64,000 nt of DNA from Erinaceus europaeus (GCF_950295315.1 NC_080164.1:7634082-7698081), one strand, 5' to 3'; shown: positions 1 to 12,051, numbered from the stretch's first letter. The notes: generated by a model not told the origin, from the letters alone. Program-made: numbers and translations.

Positions 1-46
1 TTAGCTGCTTATTCAGTGAAAATCTTCCCTTCTATGACAGAAAGAA

Positions 47-90
47 AAGTAAGCAAAAAAGAAAGAAGAAGAAAGAAAGAGAAAATGCAA
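47..90. repeat. GAAA/GAA-rich low-complexity tract
   Basis: A purine-rich tract of GAAAGAAGAAG-type repeats. The rest of 1-553 shows no coding region or repeat family that I recognise. Confidence 0.7.
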
Positions 91-553
91 ATGTTTATTT
101 TGATGCTCTCAAACCTTCAAGGAATGAAGCTGGTCTGTAGGTAGTGTCAGAGGGACAGGGGTGGAGAGACTTCTGGTAAACCTTTCTCCTTTTCTTCTGG
201 CCTGGGAACCACACACAGTTCAGAACTAGAAGGCAGAGATCCGAGCCACACTCAGACCTACTTCTTGATTTAGAGTCCCTGCAGACTTGTCAAAAAGAAG
301 TGGAGCCATGGCTTCTCAAAACTTTGACTTGGCCTCTGACTTATCAGGAAATTTTCCCAGAACACCTTGTCCAGTGGTAAACAGTTGCAATACCTCCTCC
401 GATGATGTAGAAGCTCCAAAAGAATTCTCCCCACTCTTGAAATTAAAACTGCAGGAGTAAAGGGCCTCCTGGGAGCTAACATAATGGCTATGAAAAAGAT
501 TTTCATGCCTGAAGGCTCCAAAGTTCAAGGTTCAATTTTCAGGTTCCACTGTA

Positions 554-845
554 TATTTTTTAAATATTTATTTATTTATTTCCCCTATTGTTGCCCTTGT
601 TGTTTTTCATTGTTGTTGTAGTTATTATTGTTGTTATTTATGCCATTGTTCTTAAAAAGGACAGAGAGAAATGGATAGAGGAGGGAAGATAGAGAGGTGG
701 AGAGAAAAATAGACACCTGCAGACCTGTGAAGTGACTCCCCTGCAGGTGGGGAGCCGGGGGCTCAAACCAAGATCCTTAAGCTGGTCCTTGCGCTTCACA
801 CCACCTGCGCCTAACCTGCTGCCCTATCAGCTGACTCCCCAGGCA
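554..845 (-). mobile_element. tRNA-derived SINE, family A
   Basis: On the minus strand the order is tRNA-like head, box B-like element, CACCTGCAGGGGAGTC core, CT-rich stretch, then CAA/AAT-rich tail, which is the T-rich start on the plus strand. CCACTGTA is repeated at 546-553 and 846-853 and is a plausible 8-bp target-site duplication. The element is non-coding and would be transcribed by RNA polymerase III from its tRNA-like head. Confidence 0.85.
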
Positions 846-853
846 CCACTGTA

Positions 854-1252
854 AACCAGAAAATAGTTCTTTACTTAAAAATAAGTAAATAAAGTGATTA
901 TTTATACTGATTAGAATAAGGCATCTTATGTAACAAAAATAAGATAGCTCATAGATTTTCTATCAAAGACTTTGTCAAAATGTCATGTTTTTATTTATTT
1001 ATTTATTTATTTAGTGTTCCATCTAGGTAAAGGTTAAATCGGATAGGAGGGAATAGTTGAGTTTTCAGTTTGGTGACACTCCAGCCCCTTGACTGCCTTG
1101 ACTCCCATGTAGAGCCTTGTGCTTCAAGGTGCAAGAGCCACATGATGCATTTATAGTCTTACTCTTCTTCCTACCCTGTCCACACAACTCTCCCCACTCC
1201 TCATTCATACTCTTGAATAGTTCTTTACTGGTAGTGTGAACAGAGGTTTAAT
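854..1252. other. Unassigned stretch with a TTTA microsatellite
   Basis: Contains a short TTTA repeat near 990-1013. The rest may be a worn SINE-like repeat but has no diagnostic box B or TGCAGG core. No gene is visible. Confidence 0.5.
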
Positions 1253-1312
1253 CTTTTTTTTAATTTATTTTTTATTTAAGAAAGGATAAATTAACAAAAC
1301 CATTGGGTAGGA
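1253..1312 (-). mobile_element. Scrap of L1 3' terminus
   Basis: The segment TTTATTTAAGAAAGGAT followed by AAACAAAACCATTGGGTAGGAG-like sequence matches the extreme 3' end of the minus-strand L1 at 57677-57760. Only about 60 bp remain, so this is a 5'-truncated L1 tail. Confidence 0.6.
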
Positions 1313-2038
1313 GGTTTAATCTACAAATGGTCTGTTCTGTTCTAGAAAGGGAAAGTGTAATAAAAGAAGGAAAGAGAGGCATCAAGAACATGTTAAACCC
1401 AAAGGACATGAACTATTATGGTAACAAGACAACACGAGAAGTAAGATCACAAAGAAAATATTCTGTTGTGCTAAGAAGTCTGGGCTTACTGTGTAAAATG
1501 AGTAGATTGAGAGGGCAGTTGAAAGTTACTTCTTTTGCTGTGTTGCATTAAGTAGTAAGAAGTATCATCATCTATATCAAAGGCATGTAGTTTGTTTTGT
1601 CTTTTCTTTGTTTGACTTTGCTTTTGGATACTGAGAAGCAGAGCAATAGAGTGAAAGAGGACAAGGCACCAAAACTTCCTTTGCTGCTCAGTGCAGGGGG
1701 GCCCAGTGTGGACCTGGGTTATAGGTGTAGCAGTGCTCAAGTCTAGTGAGGTGTTTCGCCAGTCCACTAAGCAATGTTTGTTATGTGTGCACACACAAGA
1801 GGACATGCTTGATAGGATCAAGCTAAGTAACTTAGTCACTATGTCTCTACACCTGCACTTGTCTGCCCCCCCCCCTTTTGCCTTTTCTTTTCTTAGCAAA
1901 TTTTAAGTATGCAATAAAGTATTTTTAACTATAGTCATCATGTTAAATAACAGACCTCCAGACCATACTTGTCGCATACCTGTGTAGGTATGTATGTGTA
2001 TTGGTATGCCTATAGTGTCAAACAGATGAGACAGTGGT
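1313..2038. other. Unassigned; possible very old SINE
   Basis: No convincing gene. Around 1600-1890 the text resembles a heavily diverged hedgehog SINE on the minus strand, but I cannot fix its limits. Short open frames here carry no recognisable motif. Confidence 0.35.
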
Positions 2039-2133
2039 TTAGGGCCATACCTCCCTTAACACACCCTATCACCAATCTCTTCTGATCTTGGAAGCTAAGC
2101 AGGGTTGGGCCCAGTTAGTATTTGGATGGGAGA
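2039..2133 (+). pseudogene. 5S rRNA pseudogene, 3'-truncated
   Basis: The stretch follows vertebrate 5S rRNA almost throughout. It begins GGCCATACC, passes through TCTGATCTTGGAAGCTAAGC and GGGTTGGGCC, and ends at TTAGTATTTGGATGGGAGA. The internal control region survives with several CpG-decay and other substitutions. The last ~25 nt of 5S are replaced by unrelated AT-rich sequence, so this is a retroposed or decayed pseudogene, not a working 5S gene. A 5S-headed SINE was considered, but no second copy exists in the window. Confidence 0.85.
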
Positions 2134-3711
2134 AAATTATGAGATTTATACTGAAGACACAGTCAGAAAGATGCCACAGGGAGTTCAGTTGAGAACAAAA
2201 AGTCAAGAAGGGTTTGACAATCCGTAGGTGAGATCAACTATATCCCATGGAGACTTGAACACAGTCCTCTCTGCATCTCGCCCTTTAAGCCGTCCTCTGC
2301 ACTGCTCTGTGCATACTATTCTATGTTCTGGGAGGCATCCCTTCCTGGTCTCAGGTCACCTCAGATTGGGGATCAGATCACTGTCAAGCGAGAGACCCCT
2401 CCCTCTCCCAGAAGAGCCGCTGGCTGAGTGCGGCAAAGATGGTTTGCTTGCTGCTTTGAAAAGCCATGCAGACACAGGGCCACACTACAGTGAACATGTG
2501 GTTGCTATTTCATTTATGCTTTATCATTTTTCATTCTGACACTAAAGTTCCTCTGTAGCAGGGTGAGAGCGCTGTGCATTGTAAGGCGTAATGTGAACCG
2601 AGGGCTCCTGCTTCATGCCAGAGGAAACGTGATTCAGAAACAATTTGAGGGCAACTGCAAGGTGATGTGGCCCAGAGAACCAGAAGCTATTGAAACTTTA
2701 AACATCATTTCTGGACAGTATAATACGTTCTGCAGGGCGGCTTGGAAAAACAGGAAACTCCCCTCGGTTAATCTTTGGAGAATTAGAAGCCTTTAAATAT
2801 CATATGAAGCAAATGTTTCTTAAAGAGCCCCAGGCCCTTATTATCAATACTACAATGCTGAGCTCAAAGTACCTTATCCCCATGGCACCCTGGGCCTTGG
2901 GAGGAGATGGCCATGCCCAGAGTCTCACACCTCCTTCCAGACATGAGTCTTCTGATTGTCCACATCACCTCAACAGTTTGGCTCCCAGCTGTCCTTTCTC
3001 ATCCTGAGTCTTCATAAGGTCAAAACCTTCAAAGGGACAAACTTGTGAAGATCACCTTTGCAAGGGAGAGTGGTTGGCTGTCTTCATTATCCTAAACGTC
3101 TTGATCCAGCTTTGTGGTGGTTGCAGTAGTTTCTCATACTGGGTGGTGAGTTACTGAAAGGTGCCCAAGAAGTTTTGTATCTGGGACAAAGAGGATGCTC
3201 CACAAAATAGGGATGAGAAGAACAGCAGGGACAGTGAGAGAACTGAGGATGACAGACGATTTCATCTCTGAGTTTTTACAGGAGGGAAAGGGCAGCAATA
3301 ACGAGCCTGCAAATTGATGAGGTCAGAGCTCAAAATAAAGACAATTCACATGTGTTGAATAACTTCTTGTACACACTCAAATACTGCTGGTTAATCAGTT
3401 TCAAATTCTTATTCGACTCTACCAAATAAACTATGAGAAATATTGCGTCTGCTATAGCTGTAGCATTTATATCTGTAACACTGAAATTATCTTTTAGCTG
3501 CTTACATGATGGCAAAATAGATAAAGCCTTTTGGTATGTTCAGATTTGGAATATCAATAACTAAATACAAGACCATCCATCTGTACCATAGGACCCAGGA
3601 TGCTTCTACATTTCTCTGATGACTAATAAGATTTTCCAGACTTTCTAACTGTTATTATTTCTTAGAAAAGGGTCTTTCACTCATTGATACATTTAGAATG
3701 TTTTTTCTTCT
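2134..3711. other. Unassigned, no repeat or gene recognised
   Basis: Moderately GC-rich sequence. The open frames of up to ~100 codons (for example 2228-2539 plus) have no motif I recognise and no splice or initiation context that convinces. Possibly unique host DNA. Confidence 0.4.
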
Positions 3712-4271
3712 TTAAACAATTTTTAAAAATTTATTAATAAAATAAAAAATATCAACAAGACCATAGGATAAGAAGGGTATAATTCCACATAGTTCCCATT
3801 ACCAGAACTCCATATCCCATTCCCTCTCTTGAAAGCTTCCTATTGCTTATCACTCTGGGAGTATGGACCCAGGATCATTATGGGATGCAGAAGGTGGAAG
3901 GTCTGGCTTCTGTAATTGCTTCTCCACTGGGCATGGGCATTAGCAGGTTGATCCATACTCCCAGCCTTTCTCTCTCTTTCCATAGTGGGGAGGGGATCTG
4001 GAGAAGTGGGGTTCCAGGACACATTAGTGGGGTCCTCTGTCCAGTGATGTTAGGTTGGGTCATGGTAGCATCTGCAACCTGGTAGCTGAAAAAGCATTAA
4101 GACAAGTTGTTTAATAATCAGGAATCTAAAAGTAAAACTACAACAGGTGAGGTTTGATATCTCCATTTTGGAAAAAGCTAGTAGGTCTGTTTTAGATATA
4201 TTCCAAGGGGCCCATGACTTTACTAATTTTTGCCTGAGCCCAACAGCTAACATGCAAGTGGGCTAAAGGTA

Positions 4272-4687
4272 TGTTATGAAGAGATGTCGGTTGCTTCACA
4301 GGCGGGTAACAGACGACCCAGGACTCATGGCTGGGTTGTACACAGTATCTCTTTATTCATGCAGGACACAGCACAATCTATACCAAGCTAAGCTAAAAAC
4401 TACAAACAATCTTGTCCTTATAAATATACTAGCCCAGTAGGGTGGGAACAGGATGCGACGCAGAGAGGGTGGAGAGAAAAGTGACTGGTGAAAATCAGGG
4501 TATGACAAGGAGAGGGGGCGGAGCAGGCAAGAATTCTACCACTGAACCACCAATGCCCTGGAGGGAGGGTGCTTGTTAACAGAGGTTATGTAAATAGAAT
4601 ACAGTGTTATGTAAATAGAATGCAGGGGGGATTAAACCAAATGAAACAGAAGGGGTTTTTAAAAGCAGAACTAGAAGCATACCAACA
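4272..4687 (-). mobile_element. Solo LTR, ERVK-like, family 1
   Basis: Begins TGTTATG and ends CCAACA, keeping the TG...CA retroviral LTR ends. On the minus strand it has a TATAAATA-type box (4419-4426) and downstream an AATAAA signal (4352-4357), which fixes the orientation. It is a diverged sister of the LTR at 14834-15258, sharing the block around GCGGGTAACAGA. AGGTAT/AGGTGT at the two edges may be a decayed target duplication. No internal retroviral sequence adjoins it. Confidence 0.75.
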
Positions 4688-5214
4688 GGTGTCAGAGTTG
4701 GAAATAGGACTAGAAAGCTGAATCAAGACAGAGTGTCATTCCCAAATATGAGAAGTATATAAATACCATTAACTGTAAATCTCATAGAACTGATCTGTAA
4801 ACCCCATACTCAGCACATGAGCCTGTGTAATCTCTGCATCCACATAGGTCTGAGCTTGCATTCTGTGGTCACAGCTATGAACATTCTAGGCTGCACTTAT
4901 TGCAGGACCAGTCTTTCTTGAGTGGCAGAGTATGTTGACTGAACCTCTCTTTGGAGAATGGGGCAGTCCCTCCCAATGTTGACCTACATTGAGGGAAAGG
5001 TCTTGTCATAGCCCACAAGAGGATCCCCTATGTTGTTCCTGCTGGATATGACCAGTAGCCATGGAGAGAGGGACTTGTTGAAGGTCTAGGCCCAACATAT
5101 ATCTATGTGGGAATCCCAGAATAGGGCCCTGGATGATGGGGTGGCCTCTTTGTGACCAAAAAAGTCATCATTAAATTATGCCAGTCTTCTGCCCATATCC
5201 AACTTTTATAGTCC

Positions 5215-5663
5215 TGTTGGGAAATTGTGCAGATGTGGTTGAACATTGGCAGGGCCCACAAACCATTTTGCTTATAGATATCCACCACGTGTTCCCCTCA
5301 GGGTATTGCTAGCTTAGTTAAAACCATTGCAGCAGTTGCTAGGACACTGGGAAGGTGGAAGAGTCCTAGTGACTACCTTCCCAGTGTGCCTTTTGCCTCT
5401 CCACCCCCTTTCCCCAGCGAATCCTGTCCCAACTTGCCACTTCCGGTTTTTGCCCTATAAATCCCTCCTGCTTCTGCCTCTCTCTTTTTTTGCCCTCTTT
5501 TCACCTTGGTGACCTGATCAGGGAAGGGTTGTTGCACATAGCGGGAGGCTGCCATTTTGCTAGCTCCACGTGGCCCAAACTGCTGCGCTCTAGCTCTGAG
5601 GTACCCACATGAATAAAGATTTGTGTTCCCTCTCTGCTCCAATGCTTTCTCTCTCTCCCAACA
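5215..5663 (+). mobile_element. Solo LTR, ERVK-like, family 2
   Basis: A 449-bp element starting TGTTGGG and ending CCCAACA, flanked by an exact 6-bp target duplication TAGTCC (5209-5214 and 5664-5669). It carries a TATAAAT box (5457-5463) and AATAAA (5612-5617) in plus orientation, giving U3-R-U5 order. Six-bp duplications are typical of class II (betaretrovirus-related) proviruses. The internal genes have been lost by recombination between LTRs. A CG-rich segment lies between TATA box and poly(A) signal. Confidence 0.85.
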
Positions 5664-5967
5664 TAGTCCTTACTTTATCTTATAGTCTGATACGGTTAGC
5701 CTTAAGTGGTTGAGGCAAGTGAAATCAGAAATAGGTGAGAAGGGTATCTAAGTCTAAGTAGAAACTATTTGATTAAGTACTTTCTGGTGTCTTGTTTAGG
5801 TCTTTCTACTTGCTTGCTGTACTTATTGAGTCATTGAAAACTGCTGTGCACTTTTACTTCAAGGTATATATTTCCCCCTAACTTATGGTTACACGTCCAC
5901 ATGTGTTCTAGCTCATGGGCCCTGGCCCATATCTAGGTGCTGAGGTTTTGTTAAGAAGTGAACCACT

Positions 5968-7252
5968 GAGGGGAAGATGGCAGACTGAGAAGCTGCTAAC
6001 AGCGTGTTCTCTGATCACATCTTCTGGAAACGGTAGGATTTTCTGCCTTTAGCAGGCCTGTCAATAAGAGGTGACACCAAAGCGGTGATTATAATTTAAT
6101 TTGGGTTAAGAATTAGAGTAAAGGTGACACGGACTAACGGGGCTCCAGACTTACCAGGCAGCGCCGGGCAAGGCGAGTGTGCTGGGCATTGTCCTCCGCC
6201 CGGGAAGGCGGCTCCTCCACCGGTTACAGAGCGTTGCTGGGCGGCGGGCAGAGGACCTGGAGAGAGCACTTTAGCTCGGGGGCTTTCTCTTGGGAGTCTC
6301 CAGGGACCACCGCGACCCTGAGGGTGGATCCAAAGACTTCTTGAGTATAGCTCTCATTGGATCAAAGGACTTGGAGCTAGTTTTCATTTTCGAGAAATCC
6401 TTTAAAAAAGTCTGGAGGGGGGTGGTTTCCTGGAAGATGGCGGATGGAGAAGCTGCTAGCCGCTGAGCTCCGAACACACTCCCCTGGAAACAATAGGATT
6501 TTCTGCCTTTAGCAGGCCAGCCAATAAGGTGTCCTTAGACACCAAGGAGGTGACTATAACTTAATTTGGGTTAAGAATTAGAGTAGGGAAAAATTCTTTT
6601 TTCTTCCTTTTAATTTTCAAGCATACATCCTTCCCGCCTCCCCCACCCATAAGCAGTCTCTGGGGACCAGCTCCTAGCAGGGTACCCCATACCACCAAAC
6701 AGGGTGTTTTTTTTTGAATTCACTGATACACATTTGGGAAGTTCCTTGCACTGCTCTTTAATTACAACTCTTTTTCTTATCATCTCCCTTTTCTCACTCT
6801 TGTCTCTCTCTCTCTCTTTTTTGTTTAATCTTGTCATACACTTCTTTCTTCTTTGCCTTTCTGAATTTGTGAATTACTTTGGGGAAGAAATCTGACTCAG
6901 AGTGGAGTCTCTATTGTGTGTATCTCTGCTCTAGTTCCCTTTCCCCTCTTGTTACCCCTTGAATATACAGTGGATAGTAGATTTTCATAACTGTCTATTC
7001 TTGCTATCCTCTCTTTCTTTTCTCTTTCTTCACTGGGATTTGGTTACTATTTTTTCACGGACTGGAGAAATTGTTTGGCTAACTGGTAATGATTAAACTA
7101 CTTCAATACTTACTTCAGTTGCTACTGTAATTCCGGAGGTTGGTGAGTGCAATTGTCATAAAGGTATTTAGAACAGTGTTACTTGTACACAAGACACAAC
7201 AACTGAGGAACAACAGAGCATAAAAAAAGAGAGAAACACATAAATTTAAAAA
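5968..7252 (+). promoter_or_regulatory. L1 copy 1 5' UTR with tandemly repeated promoter units
   Basis: Two related units follow each other: 5968 to about 6120, and about 6421 to 6595. Each begins with an AAGATGGC core (5974-5981, 6434-6441), resembling the YY1 site at the start of primate L1, and continues through GGATTTTCTGCCTTTAGCAGG to TAATTTGGGTTAAGAATTAGAG. The CG-rich segment 6121-6420 lies between them. The remaining ~650 bp is pyrimidine-rich and leads to ORF1. Promoter activity is inferred from position and the YY1-like core. Confidence 0.7.
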
Positions 7253-8167
7253 ATGGGTAGATTAAAAACAAATAAAACTGCTACTCCAATGAATGAAGAC
7301 AAGAGCCCAGAAGAAACTACAAATCAGCCAGAAGTAACCATAGATAAGAAAAGTATGCAAGCAATAATAAACTTATTAATCACAGAAATGAAAACAACAT
7401 TGGAGGAAAGGAATGGCAGTATTAGGGAAACAACAGTTGAGACCCCCAAGGAAAATACTGATTATCTTGAGGCAATTAGAGAACTGAAAGCTGAAATAGC
7501 TGTAATGAAGAAAGAAGCTGAGGCAAGGGAAAGTAGACTAACAGAAGCAGAAAACAGAATTAGTCAGACAGAGGATGAGTTAGAGAAAATGAAGAAAGAG
7601 GGGAAAGAGCTTAAAAAGAGATTAAGAGACACTGAAAACAACAACAGAGACATATGGGAGGATCTCAAAAGAAGTAACATTCGCATAATTGGCCTGCCAG
7701 AGGAAGAAAGAGAGGAAGGGGAAGCAAACGTTCTACAGGAAATAATACAAGAAAACTTCCCGGACCTGAATAACAGAAAGGATATCAAGGTTCAAGAGGC
7801 CCAGAGAGTACCAAACAGAATCAACCCAGACCTGAAGACACCAAGACACATCATAGTCACAATGAGAAGAAGTAAGGATAAAGAAAGGATCCTAAAGGCT
7901 GCAAGAGAGAAACAAAAAGTCACATACAAGGGAAAACCCATAAGATTATCTGCAGATTTCTCCACTCAAACTCTAAAAGCCAGAAGGGAGTGGCAAGATA
8001 TCTATCGAGCCCTGAATGAAAAAGGGTTTCAACCAAGGATAATATATCCTGCTAGACTTTCATTCAAACTAGATGGAGGGATCAAAACCTTCTTAGACAA
8101 ACAACAGTTAAAGGAGGCAACCATCACCAAGCCGGCCCTGAAAGAGGTACTAAAAGACCTCTTATAA
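7253..8167 (+). CDS. L1 ORF1 protein (nucleic-acid-binding chaperone)
   Basis: An uninterrupted 304-codon frame. ORF1p coats L1 RNA as a trimer in cytoplasmic particles and chaperones target-primed reverse transcription. Residues ~40-125 are rich in E, K and L with heptad character (coiled coil). Residues ~135-220 look like the RRM domain, with RIIGLPEEE near its start. The C-terminal domain follows, including ARREWQDIYRALNEKGFQ and YPARLSF, a pattern typical of mammalian ORF1p. The start lies directly after the 5' UTR (AAAATGGG). Length is slightly below the 338 aa of human ORF1p. ORF2 starts 60 bp downstream. No frameshift or stop seen, so this copy could encode full-length protein if transcribed. 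Confidence 0.92.
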   Translation: MGRLKTNKTATPMNEDKSPEETTNQPEVTIDKKSMQAIINLLITEMKTTLEERNGSIRETTVETPKENTDYLEAIRELKAEIAVMKKEAEARESRLTEAENRISQTEDELEKMKKEGKELKKRLRDTENNNRDIWEDLKRSNIRIIGLPEEEREEGEANVLQEIIQENFPDLNNRKDIKVQEAQRVPNRINPDLKTPRHIIVTMRRSKDKERILKAAREKQKVTYKGKPIRLSADFSTQTLKARREWQDIYRALNEKGFQPRIIYPARLSFKLDGGIKTFLDKQQLKEATITKPALKEVLKDLL

Positions 8168-8227
8168 ACAAGAACATCACTATAATACTTGCAATATATC
8201 AGAGTAAACAAATTGTTTTTTAGAACA

Positions 8228-11200
8228 ATGGCGCTACAATACATTCAATCCATAATATCAATAAATGTCAATGGCTTAAACTCACCCATCAAAAGGCACA
8301 GGGTGGGGGGATGGATCAGAAAACATAACCCAACCATATGCTGCTTGCAAGAATCCCATCTGTCACAACAAGATAAACACAGACTTAAAGTGAAAGGATG
8401 GAAATCTATCATACAGGTTAACGGTCCACAAAAAAGGGCAGGAACAGCCATTCTCATCTCAGACACAATAGATTTTAAATTAAATAAAGTAATAAAAGAT
8501 AGGCAAGGACATTACATAATGATTAGAGGATCAATCAGCCAAGAAGACTTAACAATTATTAACATCTATGCACCCAATGAGGGACCATCTAAATACATTA
8601 AGCATCTACTGAAAGAATTTCAAAAATACATCAATAGTAATACAATAATAATGGGAGACTTCAATACCCCACTCTCACACTTAGACAGATCAACAAAGCA
8701 GAGAACCAATTAAGATACAAGAGAATTGAATGAAGAGATTGACAGACTAGACCTCTTGGACATTTTCAGACTCCTCAACCCAAAAAACTGGAATACACCT
8801 TCTTTTCAAATCCACATAACACATACTCAAGGATAGACCACATGTTAGGCCACAAAGACAGCATCAATAAATTCAAGAGCATTGAAATCATCCCAAGTAT
8901 CTTCTCAGACCACAGTGGAGTAAAACTAACATTTAACAACAAACAGAAAATTATTAAAAGACATAGAATTTGGAAACTAAACAACATGCTCCTTAAGAAC
9001 CACTGGGTCAGAGATTCACTCAAACAGGAAATTCAAATGTTCCTGGAAACAAATGAAAATGAAGACACAACCTATCAAAATATTTGGGACACGGCTGAAG
9101 CAGTACTGAGAGGGAAACTTATAGCCATACAGTCACATATTAAACACCAAGAAGAAGCCCAAATGAACGACCTTACTGCACACCTCCAGGACTTAGAGGA
9201 AGAGGAACAAAGGAACCCTAAAGGAACCAGAAGGACAGAAATCACTAAAGTTAGAGCAGAAATAAACAACATCGAAAATAAAAGAACCATACAAAAGATC
9301 AATGAAGCCAAATGTTGGTTCTTTGAAAGATTAAACAAAATTGAGAAACCCCTAGCCAGACTCACCAAACAAAAAAGAGAGAAGACTCAAATTAATAGAA
9401 TTGTAAACGATGCAGGAGATATCACAACTGACAACACAGAAATCCAGAGAATCCTGCGAAACTTCTATAAAGAACTATATGCCACCAAGCTAGAGAATCT
9501 GGAAGAAATGGAACAATTCCTAGAAACCTATGCACTTCCAAAACTGAACCAAGAAGAACTACAAAATCTAAATGCAGCAATCACAGACAAAGAAATTGAA
9601 ACCGTTATTAAGAATCTCCCCAACAACAAAAGTCCTGGACTAGATGGCTTCACAAATGAATTCTACAAAACTTTCAGGAAACAGTTAATACCCATACTTC
9701 GTAAGCTATTCCATAAGATTGAAGAAACAGGAATACTCCCTTCCACCTTTTATGAAGCCAACATCACCCTGATATCAAAACCTGATAGGGACAGAACAAA
9801 AAAGGAAAACTACAGACCAATATCTCCGATGAACATAGATGCCAAAATATTAAACAAGATCTTGGCCAACCGGATACAGCAACACATCGAAAAGATTGTT
9901 CATCATGATCAAGTGGGATTCATCCCAGGAATGCAAGGCTGCTTCAACATCTGTAAGTCAATCAATGTCATTCACCACATCAATAAAAGCAAAGCCAAAA
10001 ACCACATGATTATCTCAATAGATGCAGAGAAAGCCTTTGACAAAATCCAACACCCATTCATGCTCAAAACTCTACAAAAAATGGGAATAGATGGGAAATT
10101 CCTCAAGATAGTGGAGTCTATATATAGCAAACCTACAGCCAACATCATACTCAATGGACGGAAGCTGAAAGCATTCCCCCTCAGATCGGGGACTAGACAG
10201 GACTGTCCACTGTCACCGTTACTCTTCAACATAGTATTGGAAGTTCTTGCCATAGCAATCAGGCAAGAGAAAGGAATCAAAGGGATACAGATTGGAAGGG
10301 AAGAAGTCAAGCTCTCACTATTTGCAGATGATATGATAGTATACATAGAAAGACCTAAAGAATCCAGTAGAAAATTACTGGAAGTTATTAGGCAATATAG
10401 CAAGGTATCAGGCTACAAAATCAATGTACAAAAATCAGTGGCATTTCTTTATGCAAACACTAAATCTGAAGAAGAAGACATCCAGAAATCACTCCCATTT
10501 ACTGTTTCAGCAAAATCAATCAAATACCTAGGAATAAAGTTGACCAAAGAAGTGAAAGACTTGTATACTGAAAACTATGAGTCGCTACTCAAGGAGATAG
10601 AAACTGATACCAAGAAATGGAAAGATATCCCATGCTCATGGATTGGAAGAATAAGTATCATCAAAATGAATATTCTCCCCAGAGCCATATACAAATTTAA
10701 TGCAATACCCATCAAAGTTCCACCAAGCTTCTTTAAGAGAATAGAACAAACACTACAGTCATTTATCTGGAACCTGAAAACACCTAGAATTGCCAAAACC
10801 ATCTTAAGGAAAAGAAACAGAAATGGAGGCAACACACTCCCAGACCTTAAACTATATTATAAAGCCATCATCATCAAAACAGCATGGTACTGGAACAAAA
10901 ATAGGCACACAGACCAGTGGAACAGAATTGAAAGCCCAGAAGTAAATCCCAACACCTATGGGCATCTAATCTTTGATAAGGGGGCCCAAAGGATTAAATG
11001 GAAAAAGGAGGCTCTCTTCAATAAATGGTGCTGGGAAAACTGGGTTGAAACATGCAGAAGAATGAAACTGAACCACTTTATCTCACCAGAAACAAAAATC
11101 AACTCCAAATGGATCAAAGGCCTAGATGTCAGACCAGAAACATTCAAATACGTAGAGGAAAACATTGGTAAAACACTTTCCCACCTACACCTCAAGGACA

Positions 11201-12051
11201 TCTTTGATGAAACAAACCCAATTGCAAGGAAGACTAAAGCAGAAACAAACCAATGGGACTACATCAAATTGAAAAGCTTCTGCACATCCAAAGAAACTAT
11301 TAAACAAACAGAGAGACCCCTCACAGAATGGGAGAAGATCTTCACATGCCAGACATCAGACAAGAAACTAATCACCAAAATATATAAAGAGCTCAGCAAA
11401 CTTAGCACCAAAAAAGCAAATGACCCCATCCAAAAATGGGCAGAGGAAATGAACAAAACATTCACCTCAGAGGAGATCCAAAAGGCTAACAAACATATGA
11501 AAAACTGCTCTAGGTCACTGATTGTCAGAGAAATGCAAATTAAGACAACACTAAGATACCACCTCACTCCTGTAAGAATGGCATACATCAAAAAGGACAG
11601 CAGCAACAAATGTTGGAGAGGATGTGGGGACAGAGGAACCCTTTTACATTGCTGGTGGGAATGTAAATTGGTACAGCCTCTGTGGAGAGCAGTATGGAAA
11701 ACTCTCAGAAGGCTAGACATGGACCTTCCATATGATCCAGTAATTCCTCTCCTGGGGTTATACCCCAAGGACTCCATAACACCCAACCAAAAAGAGGTGT
11801 GTACTCCTATGTTCAAAGCAGCTCAATTCATAATAGCTAAAACCTGGAAGCAACCCAGGTGCCCAACAACAGATGAGTGGCTGAGAAAGCTGTGGTATAT
11901 ATACACAATGGAATACTATGCAGCTATCAAAAACAATGAACCCACCTTCTCTGACCCATCTTGGACAGAGCTAGAAGGAATTATGTTAAGTGAACTAAGT
12001 CAGAAAGATAAAGATGAGTATGGGATGATCCCACTCACCAACAGAAGCTGA
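8228..12051 (+). pseudogene. L1 ORF2 (endonuclease-reverse transcriptase), two lesions
   Basis: ORF2p nicks target DNA and primes reverse transcription there. The start ATGGCGCTACAATAC opens an APE-type endonuclease (INVNGLNSPIKR, later IYAPNEG and MGDFNTPL). A TAA stop at 8711-8713 and a frameshift in an A-run near 8782-8788 break the endonuclease. From 8842 the frame is open for 1069 codons to the natural stop. It includes the RT region with FADD (10321-10332), [10 protein letters not shown] upstream of it, and the C-terminal cysteine-rich segment ([18 protein letters not shown]). Without the two lesions it would be about 1,275 codons, the normal L1 size. The second half may still be translated only if re-initiation occurs. 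Confidence 0.92.

Larger units (their letters stand above)
3712..5967 (-). mobile_element. Older L1 3' UTR fragment, split by two solo LTRs
   Basis: Minus-strand L1 3' end. The plus strand opens with a T-rich tail, then a tract shared by every L1 tail in the window (TCCCATTCCCTC near 3810, then GGTGGAAGGTCTGGCTTCTG at 3891). It continues through a longer 3' UTR section at 4688-5214 that resembles the plus-strand copy at 42998-43520. Solo LTRs interrupt it at 4272-4687 and 5215-5663. The fragment is then cut at 5967 by a full-length L1 and resumes at 13417. Confidence 0.75.

Noticed and set aside
2228..3007. Plus-strand frames of 67-103 codons as a possible gene
   Set aside because: No recognisable motif, no splice sites or initiation context that join them, and they lie in different frames.
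9075..11816. Minus-strand frames opposite L1 ORF2 (up to 185 codons), and the matching plus-strand frames at 59714-61432
   Set aside because: They lie antisense to a well-supported ORF2 and recur opposite every L1 copy; they are shadows of the coding strand.
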